The notes under the pieces were generated by a model. The model was not told the origin of the DNA. It searched no databases and saw only the letters and a list, made by a program, of their open reading frames with translations. A program made the translations under genes and the position numbers. 64,000 bases of DNA from contig OZ025806.1 in assembly GCA_964019425.1 (NCBI GenBank), forward strand, positions 925,374 through 989,373. The letters are read 5' to 3'. Shown here in pieces: positions 42,104 to 52,398 of this stretch (positions are counted from its first letter, which is position 1; the number at the start of each line of letters is the position of its first letter). The stretch is from Flectonema sp. DT1601 (taxonomy: Eukaryota; Euglenozoa; Diplonemea; Diplonemida; Diplonemidae).

Positions 42104-42955
42104 ATGTCATTCGTAATGAAGGCAGCTGTTGCAGCTGTAGCGTTTGGAGTGAGTGAAGCAGTGTACGTTGGTGACGTAGGTGACAGAATGATCAGAACAT
42201 ACACAAAATATGTTAAGTTACCAATCACTGAAGTGGAAGCAAAGACAGCAGGATGGGTATCTGACAGCCCATCATGCACTGAATTCGGACTCCCGTTCTC
42301 ACTGAAGGGTTCACAGGGATTCAACGGATCGGAAGACAACCCAACAACGTTATATTACACTCCAACTGGCGAGTTGTCAGGTATTAGTGTTGATGTGTTT
42401 TGGGCACCTCCTCCTCAGAATCTAATTGATGCTGGGTATTTTACTAAATTAGGAGACAAACACTATCGACTGGGAGTAGCATTTCGTGCTAACCCCTGCC
42501 TCAACCAAACACAACATCATATTATTGGTGATCGTGTTGTAATCCAACCAAATGCAGTAAACAGGTCATTGCCTCTTAATCTTTCTCAAGCAGTTGCTGA
42601 AGGTTGGACGAAGGGATCTTGTTTTTCAGGAATGGGAACTCACTACTTCTTTGATTTAGCAACTCACCCGAAGATGTCATGGCAAGCTGCTAACGTGTTA
42701 CCAGTTGTTATCATGTTCAATAACAATCATGACTTACAAGCAATCTTCTTTGCTTCTTGGGAAAACCAGGTTCAGATTAGCGGAGCTCACGGATGGGAAC
42801 CAATCCCTTTGATCAATCCTCTTATGTGTAAAAACATGTGCGATAAGGAATGCACTTTTAACGGGACTCACGCATGGAGCACCTACCACGTGTATTTCAG
42901 AGACCTTTCCGTTGCAACCTGCAACAATGGTTGCACTATTGGTTGCTGTAAGTAA
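42104..42955 (+). CDS. Secreted Cys-rich protein of unknown function, copy 2
   Basis: 283 aa, identical in protein sequence to the copy at 34687, with the same signal peptide, cysteines, possible glycosylation sites and C-terminal CNNGCTIGCCK. The leader and acceptor (TTTTCAG at 42072) are also the same. In this unit the gap to the following glycosidase start is about 850 nt, without a transposon between them. Identity over 850 nt of coding plus about 570 nt of 3' sequence indicates a recent duplication or ongoing homogenisation. Function unknown. Confidence 0.8.
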   Translation: MSFVMKAAVAAVAFGVSEAVYVGDVGDRMIRTYTKYVKLPITEVEAKTAGWVSDSPSCTEFGLPFSLKGSQGFNGSEDNPTTLYYTPTGELSGISVDVFWAPPPQNLIDAGYFTKLGDKHYRLGVAFRANPCLNQTQHHIIGDRVVIQPNAVNRSLPLNLSQAVAEGWTKGSCFSGMGTHYFFDLATHPKMSWQAANVLPVVIMFNNNHDLQAIFFASWENQVQISGAHGWEPIPLINPLMCKNMCDKECTFNGTHAWSTYHVYFRDLSVATCNNGCTIGCCK

Positions 42956-43807
42956 GTTGAACACTTTTTTCTCTTCATTCAATGCAAGGTTTTTGTACTC
43001 TAACATTCACAGTTTTTTTTCTTGTGAACGGGTTTTAACTTGCTTTTGTATTTCCCCCACTCTTTTTTTTATACATGTCTTCGGGATACTTATTTTTAAC
43101 GCACGGAATAAAAAAAGTTTCTCTAATTGCTTTCTCAATCCTGTACTCAAGCGTGCCATAAAGGCCCAACTTGATTTATTCATTGCAGTGTGGAGAAAAT
43201 TAGCTCTGATTCATTATCTATGAGTCAGTCTGCTGAATCTATCATGTCCTAGCTCACTGCTTGGACGCATGTGTTTTTGATTCTTGTTTTTGGAAAAAAA
43301 AAAAAAAAAAGGGATGGATTTTTGTTCCCTTGTTTTTTTGTTATTTTTTTTTTACTCCCCTCAAACTGAGATGTCAACTAATAGCGGTAATCTCTCTGCA
43401 GTGTGATTGGTTTTTACTGTGTTAAAGCTAACCTGTTTTTACCAGTCAGATTGACTGTTGAATAATATGAAATTCTGGGTAGTATTTATTTTTCCCACAT
43501 CAAAAAAAAAAATTTAAAAGAATAATATGCTTAATTGTAATTATTATCGGATTTACTTTCCTTTTTTTTTTACTTAATGTTATGCAGCATCTCGCGAGCA
43601 ATATTACGAAGTTATTATTGTTTTCATTTGTTCGCTACGTGCGTTTGCCTTGTTGTAAGTAATTCAAATACTGATTTTTATTATACAGTTAACAAACATA
43701 TGCTTGCTTCAAGTACTACGCCATGCAAGTTTCAGCGTAAATGGATACCATAAGCAATGTTGGTGTGGACTTAGTTATTTCTCTTTTTCAATTCAGACAT
43801 TAAAAAC
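42956..43807. other. 3' region and leader in unit 2, containing the transposon-free target site
   Basis: Matches 35539-36111 then 37914-38195. AAGAATAATATGCTTAATTG at about 43520-43539 is the unoccupied insertion site. No gene. Confidence 0.7.
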
Positions 43808-46417
43808 ATGGTTCGATTTGCCGTTTTCACGGCCCTGCTCGCGGGTGTTTCCGCAGCGTCTCAAATATATAACATCTCTAACAGTGATATGACTGTTAGC
43901 TTTGATATTGGATCAAACTTTGGAAGTATTTCTGGTATCTACCCAACTTCAGGACCTGCATTGTTATCGAATGTGGATAAGAAGACCTTGTGGTCAGCTA
44001 ACTTTGTCTCGGCGGAAGGTGAAAGTTCTGTCGATTCGACTACAAGCGCTGCGACCAGCCATCGTGTAATCAGCAGCTCTGAAGTAGCCCTGACGTGGGG
44101 GAATATAAAGATTACAAAATCATTAGTCAACGTCACTATTACTGCAAAGCTTGAAAAGTCTCAGATGAGTTTACTGCTTGCATTCAGTAGTCACAAACCT
44201 GATGTCTCTCTTTGGCAATACACTATTACATTGAATAACATTTTAGTGAGGGATTCTTCAAGCATTCTTGAGAACCACGGGTTTGGTGTTATTCACGACT
44301 GTGACAACAACAAGTGGGGTGATAACTACATTGCACCTGCCTGTGTCTGGGGAAGCTCAATTCCCAACACATACATCCCGCAGTGTGCAATCGGGCAACC
44401 ACCTTGTCAGTCATTCTCAACTTTAGCCATTGCCAAGGAGCATTGCAGCAGCACTCCAACATGTACTGGTGTTACCCACACTGCTGGTGGGTATGAAATG
44501 CGTGGTAGCACTGCCACTGCAAGCTCTCCAAGTCAGGAAACCTCGTGGTTGATTACAAATATTCACGAGTGTCACCCTGGAGCTCTCCCTGTAGCATGTG
44601 GACACTTCGATAATGATTATCCACAAGGTACTTATCAATTCATGTCTGCTTACGATAAGAATGTTGCTAACAGTGGTTTGTATTTTGGTACTCACGATGG
44701 ACACGCAACATCGAAGAATTTCGAAGCCACTGTTCAGCAGAACTACGGTCGTTCTGCTACCCTGGACTTCGCAATCAGAGTGACTGCTGCTGATGCTGGT
44801 GTGCCAATGACTTCACATGTTGTTGACTTTCCATTTGTGATCGCTGTATTTGATGGAGACTGGTGGGACTCTACTCAGATCTATCGTCAGTGGGTACTGC
44901 CTTCTGCTGATTGGACTAAAAAGGGACCAGTTGAACATCGTGCTGATGTACCAAAGTGGTTAAACAACGTCACCACTTGGGTGAACTCTCACTGGCAAGG
45001 TAACGACATCTTCAACACCACTGGAGGTGACCCAGAAGTTGTAAAGAACAGAGTTCTTGAAGTAAAGCAAAGATTTAATTTATCTGGAGAGCTCGGACTT
45101 CACTGGTACGAGTGGGACACCCTGGGATATGTTGAGGGCAGTAACTATACTAACTGTTCAAGATATCCATGTGGGTTTGATACTTGGTACCCTGAGTACT
45201 TTCCAACTAGAAAGGGATTCTCTGCTAATCTGAAAGAGATGCAGAGTAATGGTGTCCGTGTCGCTCCATACATCAACGGACGTATCTTCGACATTGGTAC
45301 CGAAAAGTGGCAAACTGATAACGCTGTTCAATATGCCGCAAAACGGGAGTTCGATCCAAAGATGTCATCAAAACCATCAAAGGATGACTTGAGTGTGTAC
45401 TCTGAGTCATATGGAAGTCAAGCTCAGTTTAACGTCATGTGTCCACACACTGAATACTGGCAGGAGATCATCGGATCCACTGCTGCGAAGATCGTATCTC
45501 AGGAGGGAACTGACGGAGTCTACATTGATCAAATAGCTGCTGCTGGGCCTAGACCTTGCTGGGACCCTAGCCACAACCACACCCTTGGAGGAGGTAGTCA
45601 CTGGGTTTCTGGTTATCGTGCTATGCTTGAAAAGGCTCGTACGGGGGCTGGTAACAATGCTATTTTCTTAACTGAGTCTAACGCTGAACCATTCATGGAC
45701 GGTGTCAACATCTTTTTAACCCTCGTTGGATACTCCAGTCCTCTCAGTGGAATCACCCGAATTGTCAACGCCTTTGGTTCGATCTACGGAGGATACTACT
45801 ACTCCATGGGAGCTGAATTCTTTCAGAATGATTTCTCCAATCCGGATCTCTTTTCAGCAAAGATTGCCAAGCAGTTGTTGTTTGGTTCCCAGTTGGGTTG
45901 GTTCTCTCTCGGGGGAAGAGACAACCAACAGCCACCAATGGGAATTATAAACTACTTAATGGACCCACAGTATGATCCTGAAATTCACTATCTCAAACAG
46001 TTGTCGGATGCAAAGATTCTTGTGAACGATTGGCTGGTAAATGGAATGAGCACTCGTGATCTTCGTGTGGATACTTCAGGTGTTAATAAAACTCAGTCCT
46101 TTAGAAACACTCCAAGAAGTAGTAAAGATCTTACTGCTGTGGGTACATCATTTGATAATGTGATGTCTGGTTGTTTCATGAGAGAACAGAATGGAGTAAC
46201 TACTACTATTTGTATTATTACAGCTGTAGGAAGAAAAACTGCTTGTAAAGCATCCTTCAATATGATTCCTTCAAAATATGGTCTCCCTGCTGGGCGTACT
46301 ATTCAACTGTCGAATTACGCAACTAAAGAGGTTCTTGGTAAATACACAAACAAGATCTCATTCTCTACTAACCTCGCTTCACATGAGGTTTTGGTTCTCA
46401 AATTTGAAGCGGTCTAA
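43808..46417 (+). CDS. Secreted TIM-barrel glycosidase-like protein (DUF6259-like), copy 2
   Basis: 869 aa, same signal peptide and domain order as copy 1. It is identical over long stretches but changed in patches: the Cys-rich insertion (GALPVACGHFDNDYPQ against GAVSCGSFRNGYPGG), the region after VAPYINGRIFDIG, and the segment around the barrel motif. At the key position it has TDGVYIDQIAAAG (Asp574, Gln575), with PRPCWDPSHNHTLGGG following. I recall IDQ as the usual DUF6259 form. The Gln-containing copy therefore looks ancestral and the Glu copy derived. Three small indels cancel out, so both copies have the same length. The acceptor TTTTTCAATTCAG ends at 43796. Confidence 0.72.
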   Translation: MVRFAVFTALLAGVSAASQIYNISNSDMTVSFDIGSNFGSISGIYPTSGPALLSNVDKKTLWSANFVSAEGESSVDSTTSAATSHRVISSSEVALTWGNIKITKSLVNVTITAKLEKSQMSLLLAFSSHKPDVSLWQYTITLNNILVRDSSSILENHGFGVIHDCDNNKWGDNYIAPACVWGSSIPNTYIPQCAIGQPPCQSFSTLAIAKEHCSSTPTCTGVTHTAGGYEMRGSTATASSPSQETSWLITNIHECHPGALPVACGHFDNDYPQGTYQFMSAYDKNVANSGLYFGTHDGHATSKNFEATVQQNYGRSATLDFAIRVTAADAGVPMTSHVVDFPFVIAVFDGDWWDSTQIYRQWVLPSADWTKKGPVEHRADVPKWLNNVTTWVNSHWQGNDIFNTTGGDPEVVKNRVLEVKQRFNLSGELGLHWYEWDTLGYVEGSNYTNCSRYPCGFDTWYPEYFPTRKGFSANLKEMQSNGVRVAPYINGRIFDIGTEKWQTDNAVQYAAKREFDPKMSSKPSKDDLSVYSESYGSQAQFNVMCPHTEYWQEIIGSTAAKIVSQEGTDGVYIDQIAAAGPRPCWDPSHNHTLGGGSHWVSGYRAMLEKARTGAGNNAIFLTESNAEPFMDGVNIFLTLVGYSSPLSGITRIVNAFGSIYGGYYYSMGAEFFQNDFSNPDLFSAKIAKQLLFGSQLGWFSLGGRDNQQPPMGIINYLMDPQYDPEIHYLKQLSDAKILVNDWLVNGMSTRDLRVDTSGVNKTQSFRNTPRSSKDLTAVGTSFDNVMSGCFMREQNGVTTTICIITAVGRKTACKASFNMIPSKYGLPAGRTIQLSNYATKEVLGKYTNKISFSTNLASHEVLVLKFEAV

Positions 46418-46486
46418 GTAGTCACTTTTTAATTCTTTCTTTTCTTTTTTTTCTTCTTCTTATCGTTCGTCATTGATGTATAAACT

Positions 46487-47514
46487 AAAGTGTCACCAGT
46501 CGGTAAAGATTGTGATCTTGACTGTGTGAATCCTCCGGAAATTGCCTTTGGGAGACCCATAAACTAGAAATGATCCACGTGTGTTAACGATTATTGTCTT
46601 GATTGCAGTGTGCTGAGTGTGAATGAGCGAGTTCCTTTTGTTTCCCTTTTATTTTTCTCTTCCTCCTTGAAATCAATTTTCTGTTCAAGTCATGCACTTG
46701 TTGTTTTATTCAATCATGAAAAAGAAAGATGCGGCCGCTAATTCGAGTGTAGAAAGAAAAAAAAATTTAACTCTATGTTCTGATTTCACTTCTTTCCCAA
46801 TACAGGAAGACTTACTGCATGGCTGCTTTAGCTTCTCTGCGGTATCACTACACAAGGACTACAGCTTGTTCAGTATTTCTTCTTTATAATTCTCTTTCCT
46901 TCGTTAACGGGTTGTCTTTAACAATCTTTCTGTTACCACTAAATTATGTAATGGAGCGAGATCCTTAAATTAAGCCGTTCCCCAAATTGCTATCAAAAGT
47001 TGATCTGCTTGCGTAACTTCTCTTGCAAACTATCTGAGGCGGAACAGGTTTGACTGCATCTAATGCTGAAACTGACTGCGTGGAAAGAAGAAAAAAAGTA
47101 AAATATCTCTGTCACGCGGAAGAATGAATAAACTAGATAGAACTTTCAATGAGGTTCACCAACCCCTAAACTTTCTTTTGAGACAATCGGCTCAGATAGA
47201 ATATAAAGCTGACCGACCAAGGGAAAAAAGAAAAAAGAACTGAAATGCAAACGTCTGTATGTCAAATAGCATTCGTCTTCGTTTATTATTATTATTTTAA
47301 AAAAAGAAATAATAATAATCGTCAAATGTAAGATTATATAATTGTGATGTACCCCAAACTAACTTACTGATTACCTTACGCATTCTGATACAAATTTCTT
47401 TTTTCCACAACAGCTGAGGATTACATGTAGAGCAAGACTGCGTCCATCACAGTTCATAAATTAGAATATTTTTAAATTTATTTTTCTAACCAGATCTGTT
47501 CGACACACAACATA
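46487..47514. other. Intergenic, no gene seen
   Basis: Unique A+T-rich spacer downstream of the duplication. A small frame at 46692-46889 (65 codons) has no convincing features. TTTTTTCCACAACAG ending at 47413 is an acceptor candidate for the following gene. Confidence 0.5.
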
Positions 47515-48618
47515 ATGGAAGACCCAACAGCTACAGAGAAGAATTTCATCTTTTCAAAAAAGATGGACATCTTGGCACACGTTTTACCGATAGTAGCAGG
47601 TTGCATAGCAACCCCTTTTATGTGGATTTATGTCGATAAGAATGAAATACCCTTGTGGGGGTATTTAATTGTAGTAGTTTTTTGTGATGTTGGTCACGTC
47701 TGGGGTACAATATTCCGATGCTACTTAGACACTTCTGAGAACAAACGAAGATGGTTTTTATACAACGTGACCCCCGTGGTAATATTTTTATCAACCTTCA
47801 TTCTTCACTATTTCGTGTCAGTCGGTCTGTGTTGGATGATAATTGGCTATATCGCTATTTATCATTTTATAAGGCAGCAATGGGGGTTTTTGTGTCTTTA
47901 CAGAGCACGTGCAGAAGAGTCTTCAGACTATCTTATTGATAGATTTGTACACCTAGCTGGAGCTCTTGGACCGATTTTAATGTGGCACAGTGATCCAGAT
48001 CGTAATTTTGATTGGTTTATGCGTGAGGATCCTTTCATTGTAAAGATACCTTCGCAATGGTATCCAGTGATTGTATTTAGTTATGTCTTGGTGTTCGTAG
48101 GATATTATAGTCGTGCGGTTTTTCAAAATAAAATAACGAAATACCCAATGAAATTCTTAGTCGTTGCATTCTGTTGGTTAACTTGGATAATTGGAGTACT
48201 TCTTCCACACAAGTTGATTGCTGTCTTCTTTTTAAACATGTTTCACGCAGCTCCTTCTTATATGATTGTTTTCTTTACTGCCCGTAATAAATGGTCAGTA
48301 AACGAACCTCCAACTGACTCAGAAAGGTTGGTTAAATATTTAGTTAAGCCTGGCAATTGGTGGATTTACTTGTCATTTTTTATAGTAATTGCGATCCTTG
48401 AAGAGTGTTTGTGGGAAACTTTCGTTTGGAGAGACTATTTTCCGAATAAGTTCAATTTCGAAGTTAATCAGTTGGGGGTGTCTTTCTTTACTTCATTGTT
48501 ATCCTTGCCGCAAACAACTCATTACGTTCTCGATGCTTTTATCTGGAAATTGGGAAGTAATCCAGGCCTTAGCGACTACTATGGACTCACATACACTGTC
48601 CCAGCAAAAGATTTATAG
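47515..48618 (+). CDS. Polytopic membrane protein of unknown function
   Basis: 367 aa, about eight to nine hydrophobic segments, starting after a short polar N-terminus (MEDPTATEKNFIFSKK). Conserved-looking polar motifs lie at membrane edges: DVGHVWGTIFR, YHFIRQQWGFLCLYRAR, LLPHKLIAVFFLNMFHAAP and LPQTTHYVLDAFIWK. Several histidines sit beside helices, a pattern seen in membrane di-metal or haem enzymes, but I cannot name the family. I have a vague memory of similar uncharacterised bacterial proteins. The acceptor at 47413 and the ATG at 47515 define the leader. The downstream neighbour is a Golgi-type glycosyltransferase on the same strand. Confidence 0.7.
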   Translation: MEDPTATEKNFIFSKKMDILAHVLPIVAGCIATPFMWIYVDKNEIPLWGYLIVVVFCDVGHVWGTIFRCYLDTSENKRRWFLYNVTPVVIFLSTFILHYFVSVGLCWMIIGYIAIYHFIRQQWGFLCLYRARAEESSDYLIDRFVHLAGALGPILMWHSDPDRNFDWFMREDPFIVKIPSQWYPVIVFSYVLVFVGYYSRAVFQNKITKYPMKFLVVAFCWLTWIIGVLLPHKLIAVFFLNMFHAAPSYMIVFFTARNKWSVNEPPTDSERLVKYLVKPGNWWIYLSFFIVIAILEECLWETFVWRDYFPNKFNFEVNQLGVSFFTSLLSLPQTTHYVLDAFIWKLGSNPGLSDYYGLTYTVPAKDL

Positions 48619-48832
48619 TTATTTTCTGTTCACTCTATTATGAAGTTAACCTTCTGCATATAGAACCACTTCTATGTGAGCTTGTTTAAGTCAACAGGCA
48701 AATATTCTCCCATTGATTTATTCCGTTTTGTGTATTCAGTTCTCTTCAGACAGTCGTTGCATTATGTTTTTTGTACTCCACAGGTGTATTACATGTTTTG
48801 AAAACATAAATAAAAAGACAGATCCCCTACAA

Positions 48833-50008
48833 ATGAGGCACACACAGAAGAAAATGAGCGACAACAGGTGGAGACTAACAATCTCAGTAGTTATAATGTT
48901 CGCTTTATTTTCACTCAACTGGGCAATGACTGTTGACAGTGGACGGGGAAAGGACGAACTATTTACTACTGAGATAAAGCCATTGTCAACTGAGAAGCCA
49001 AGAACCAGAAAACCAGCGGTGGGGAAACCAAAGAGAAAAGTTGCAGTAGCAACATACGTTCACAAAGGAAAATATGACAGAGCAAACAGCCATACCTTTG
49101 AAGGTATGATGGATAACATCGCAGTTACAACAAGTCAGGTCCGTAGATTTGAAAAGGAAATGATTTTTGACGTCGAGCTGATGGTTTTCCTCACCAACAC
49201 ATCGAAGGGACTCGCACCAACATTCGAAAAGTTGGGTTGGAATACTAGAATCCTCGACCTCCCAATGGAACCTCACCAAATTAGAAATCCTCAAATTGCT
49301 GATGAGGTCACCAGAGACGGAGCAATCGGAATATGGGAAATGATTAAACTCGAAGCCTGGAGACCATCAGTAGTCAACATGCCTGGTGTTGAAATGATAT
49401 TAATGATTGATACGGATATTCATATTAGGAAACCTTTTGATGCAGTTTTCCTTCCCCCAATGATGGGTGAAAATGCTACGCTCGGCTACACTCACGGAGC
49501 CTGGGAAATTGAAAAAATAAACGGAGGATACCTCGTAATCAGACCAGACGAACGATCAGAAAAAGACTATCACGGAATATATGAAGTCCTACGTGAAGGT
49601 GACTTCCGTAGTGGAACTGGTTGGAAAGGTAAAGTTGGATGGTGTTACGGAGGAAGAACTATTCAGGGATTACTTCCTTACTGGTACTTATACGGAGGAG
49701 GTGTTAGTAGAGGTACTCAAATGTGGAGATGTCACACTAATAATATGGTCAACTCCGATGAATGTAAATCTGTTCCTCCACAAGACGTAATCAGTAATCA
49801 CTTTACAGGTGGTTGTACAAAACCATGGCATTGTGGTCACACACCCCACCCTCTATGTAAAAATTTCACTGAAACTTGGTGGGAAGACGTCAAATCTGCA
49901 GAGAAATACCTAAGCCTTCCTCACAGACGCAGATGTCCTGGTGGTTCTTATGAATCGATGGGTATAATTGAGAACAAGTGGTCTTTAAATCATGAATTAT
50001 ATGATTAA
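48833..50008 (+). CDS. Type II membrane glycosyltransferase, GT8-like
   Basis: 391 aa from the ATG at 48833. ATGs at 48764 and 48854 are alternatives. WRLTISVVIMFALFSLNWAM is a signal-anchor, placing the catalytic domain in the ER/Golgi lumen. The chain then has VAVATYVHKGKYD, GAIGIWEMIKLEAWRP and MILMIDTDIHIRKP, with the metal-binding DxD (DTD) of GT-A enzymes. Next come INGGYLVIRPDE, typical of GT8/glycogenin-type folds, and a Cys-rich C-terminal part (NHFTGGCTKPWHC). Sugar-nucleotide donor and acceptor are unknown. The next gene encodes UDP-glucose 4-epimerase, so a UDP-hexose donor is an attractive guess only. GT34 (MNN10-like) is the main alternative family. Confidence 0.72.
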   Translation: MRHTQKKMSDNRWRLTISVVIMFALFSLNWAMTVDSGRGKDELFTTEIKPLSTEKPRTRKPAVGKPKRKVAVATYVHKGKYDRANSHTFEGMMDNIAVTTSQVRRFEKEMIFDVELMVFLTNTSKGLAPTFEKLGWNTRILDLPMEPHQIRNPQIADEVTRDGAIGIWEMIKLEAWRPSVVNMPGVEMILMIDTDIHIRKPFDAVFLPPMMGENATLGYTHGAWEIEKINGGYLVIRPDERSEKDYHGIYEVLREGDFRSGTGWKGKVGWCYGGRTIQGLLPYWYLYGGGVSRGTQMWRCHTNNMVNSDECKSVPPQDVISNHFTGGCTKPWHCGHTPHPLCKNFTETWWEDVKSAEKYLSLPHRRRCPGGSYESMGIIENKWSLNHELYD

Positions 50009-50429
50009 AATATCGAATAGAAGACAATGGTTAATTATTTTATACCCGCGCTGTCTTTGTCCCAGCTTGCGCAGGGATCGCCAGGTAACAACGAAAAAAA
50101 AAAATCTAATTTTTTTTTTTTTCAAATTCAAGAAGAAAAAGAACAAAAAAAAGAACAAAAATAATCGAATAGAGAACTTTGTGCGTTTTTTCCCTCGCGG
50201 AGGATCCAGCACCCTGTAGTAGCGACTCTGTTGGGAAATAGAAAAAACGAAAAAAAGAAAAACTATTTCTCACTGAATGTCTTGCAATGAGCTGCCCTGA
50301 CTGTTTATTTCACTTCTCTATTTTTTCTTAAACATGTCACTATAACAGCAACTTGACTCACACGACAAAAAAAACCCATCAAAGTAAAATTATCTAATTC
50401 TCTTCTCAAAAGATATCATTCTCATTAAA
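50009..50429. other. Intergenic spacer
   Basis: A/T-rich with homopolymers, and an acceptor-like ACTATAACAG ending at 50348. No gene. Confidence 0.5.
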
Positions 50430-51488
50430 ATGCCTCGCATTCTAGTCACGGGAGGAGCAGGTTACATTGGTAGCCATACGTGTGTTGTTCTTCTTGAACA
50501 GGGTTATGAAGTTGTGGTTGTCGACTCTTTAGTCAACAGCAGTGAGGAATCTCTTAGAAGAGTAAAGAAAATCACTGGAAAGTCAGTGACATTTATTAAA
50601 TGTGATCTCGTAGACAAGGAAAAATTGGAAAATGTTTTTAAACAGCATGGTCCATTTGAGACTTGTATTCACTTTGCAGCATTGAAAGCTGTTGGAGAAA
50701 GCGTGGAATTACCGATGCTGTACTACAAAAACAACATTGTTGGAACTTTAACTCTTTTGGAAGTAATGGCTGCTAATAACTGTAAAAGTATCGTATTCTC
50801 ATCATCGGCAACTGTTTACGGATCAAGCCCAACTCCGTACACTGAAACAACAACTACTGGTGTTGGCGTCACTGCTCCATACGGACAAACAAAAGTAATG
50901 ATTGAAACTATATTAACAGACCTCGCTAATCCAACAGCTAAGACTCCTTATGGAAATGATTGGAATGTAGTTTTACTTCGTTACTTCAATCCTGTTGGAA
51001 ATCATCCAACTGGACTTATTGGAGATGACCCAACGGGTATCCCAAATAATCTAATGCCTTTTATCTCTCAGGTATGTGTTGGTCGTCGTCCTCATCTTAC
51101 GATATTTGGTGATGACTACGCAACCGTTGATGGTACTTGTGAACGTGATTACATTCACGTTGTTGACTTGGCTGAAGGTCACGTAGCAGCACTTAGATAC
51201 ATCGCTTCATCAAAGTCTACTCCTGGTGGAAAATGTGAAGCTTTCAATCTTGGATCTGGTAAACCAACATCAGTACTTGCATTATTAAAAGCAATGGAAC
51301 GTGCTGTCGGAAAACCAATTCCTTTTAAGTACGGTGCGCGCAGACCTGGTGATTTACCAATCAGCTACGCTGATCCTAAAAAGGCACAAGAAGCTCTAAA
51401 ATGGTCGACGTCGAAAACCATTGACGACATCTGCAAAGACACTTGGAAGTGGCAATCAGAAAACCCAAAGGGGTTATCTAAATTATAA
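50430..51488 (+). CDS. galE: UDP-glucose 4-epimerase
   Basis: 352 aa, the normal length. Interconverts UDP-glucose and UDP-galactose with bound NAD in the Leloir pathway and supplies UDP-Gal for glycosylation. The N-terminal Rossmann motif is ILVTGGAGYIGSHTCV. HFAALKAVGESV, the Ser of SSSATVYG and the catalytic pair Tyr151/Lys155 in APYGQTKVM are all present. LLRYFNPVGNHPTGLIGDDP, RDYIHVVDLAEGH, FNLGSGKPTSVL and the C-terminal RRPGDLPISYADP complete the family pattern. The ATG is the first of the frame. It is a short-chain dehydrogenase-type enzyme and cytosolic, with no signal peptide. Confidence 0.95.
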   Translation: MPRILVTGGAGYIGSHTCVVLLEQGYEVVVVDSLVNSSEESLRRVKKITGKSVTFIKCDLVDKEKLENVFKQHGPFETCIHFAALKAVGESVELPMLYYKNNIVGTLTLLEVMAANNCKSIVFSSSATVYGSSPTPYTETTTTGVGVTAPYGQTKVMIETILTDLANPTAKTPYGNDWNVVLLRYFNPVGNHPTGLIGDDPTGIPNNLMPFISQVCVGRRPHLTIFGDDYATVDGTCERDYIHVVDLAEGHVAALRYIASSKSTPGGKCEAFNLGSGKPTSVLALLKAMERAVGKPIPFKYGARRPGDLPISYADPKKAQEALKWSTSKTIDDICKDTWKWQSENPKGLSKL

Positions 51489-52398
51489 ATTTAATGGAAA
51501 AGCAGTCCCGTTTATTCCCCATTGTGCATCGTTATGTTAATATAATACAATACAGTTGTATTTTTCGAATTCAAACGTTGAACCCCACCCACCCATGTGC
51601 AAGTTCTGTACCTGATAAATACTTTTGGTGAAAAAAAAACTAACACAGAATATTCTTGCCTTGAAAAAATAAAAAAAAAAAAGAAAAATAAAAAAATCAG
51701 ATTATTTGTCCAGACAAGATTTGACTAAATTATTTTTTTTATTTCGCAGTTGATGATTACCCTATTTGTACACACAAAAGGAGTAAGTCATAACAATTGA
51801 TTTGATTTTCTTTTTTTTTTTTCCAACTTAGTGTTAGGTACACAATCAGCGCCACTAAAGTGGCAGCTACTTCCACTTCTGAATCGATGGGGAGGATGTT
51901 TATAATGAGATCGTAGTCCTATCACGATGCATTCTGAACACTTTTCATTCTATTAGTTTCACCCCGTGCGTGAATCAGGTTTGCAGGTTTTTTTTTTTTT
52001 TCTTTCTTTTTTTTTTTTCTGTTTCACTGCCAGAGGAAAAGTGTTAAGTCGTTGCGCCCTTCTCTCTTTTTTTTATCATCGCTACTGTTTTTTTTCTTTT
52101 TTCTTTTTTTTTTTTTTTTTTCAATGTGTTTTGTAGCAGGTTATAAAAAAAGAACAAAAAACGAAGAAGAACAAAAAAAAACAAGGGAAAATTTCAAAAA
52201 AAAAAAAAAAAAAAAAAAAACCCTCCTTTTCTCAAAGAAATGTGATGCGAACAGAGAAAAGAGAAAAGGGACCAAGACATTCCTTTGTAAGACTAAAATA
52301 GCTCTCTAGTGAAAACTGATGTATTTATTGCAATTTAATAAAGAAAAAAGACTTCTTTCTTCTACAGGCTTCAATTCAAATCTTCATACCAGTCAGTA
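51489..52398. other. Intergenic spacer, no gene seen
   Basis: Poly-A/T tracts and a strong acceptor (TTCTTCTACAG ending at 52367). A short frame at 51749 followed by GTAAGT looks donor-like, but the matching acceptor reaches a stop at once. No supported gene. Confidence 0.5.

Larger units (their letters stand above)
42041..46486 (+). repeat. Tandem segmental duplication, unit 2 (no transposon)
   Basis: Second copy of 34624-40865 without the 1.8-kb transposon, with intact empty target site near 43528-43535. Non-coding parts and the first gene are nearly identical to unit 1; the differences cluster in parts of the glycosidase gene. Confidence 0.93.
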
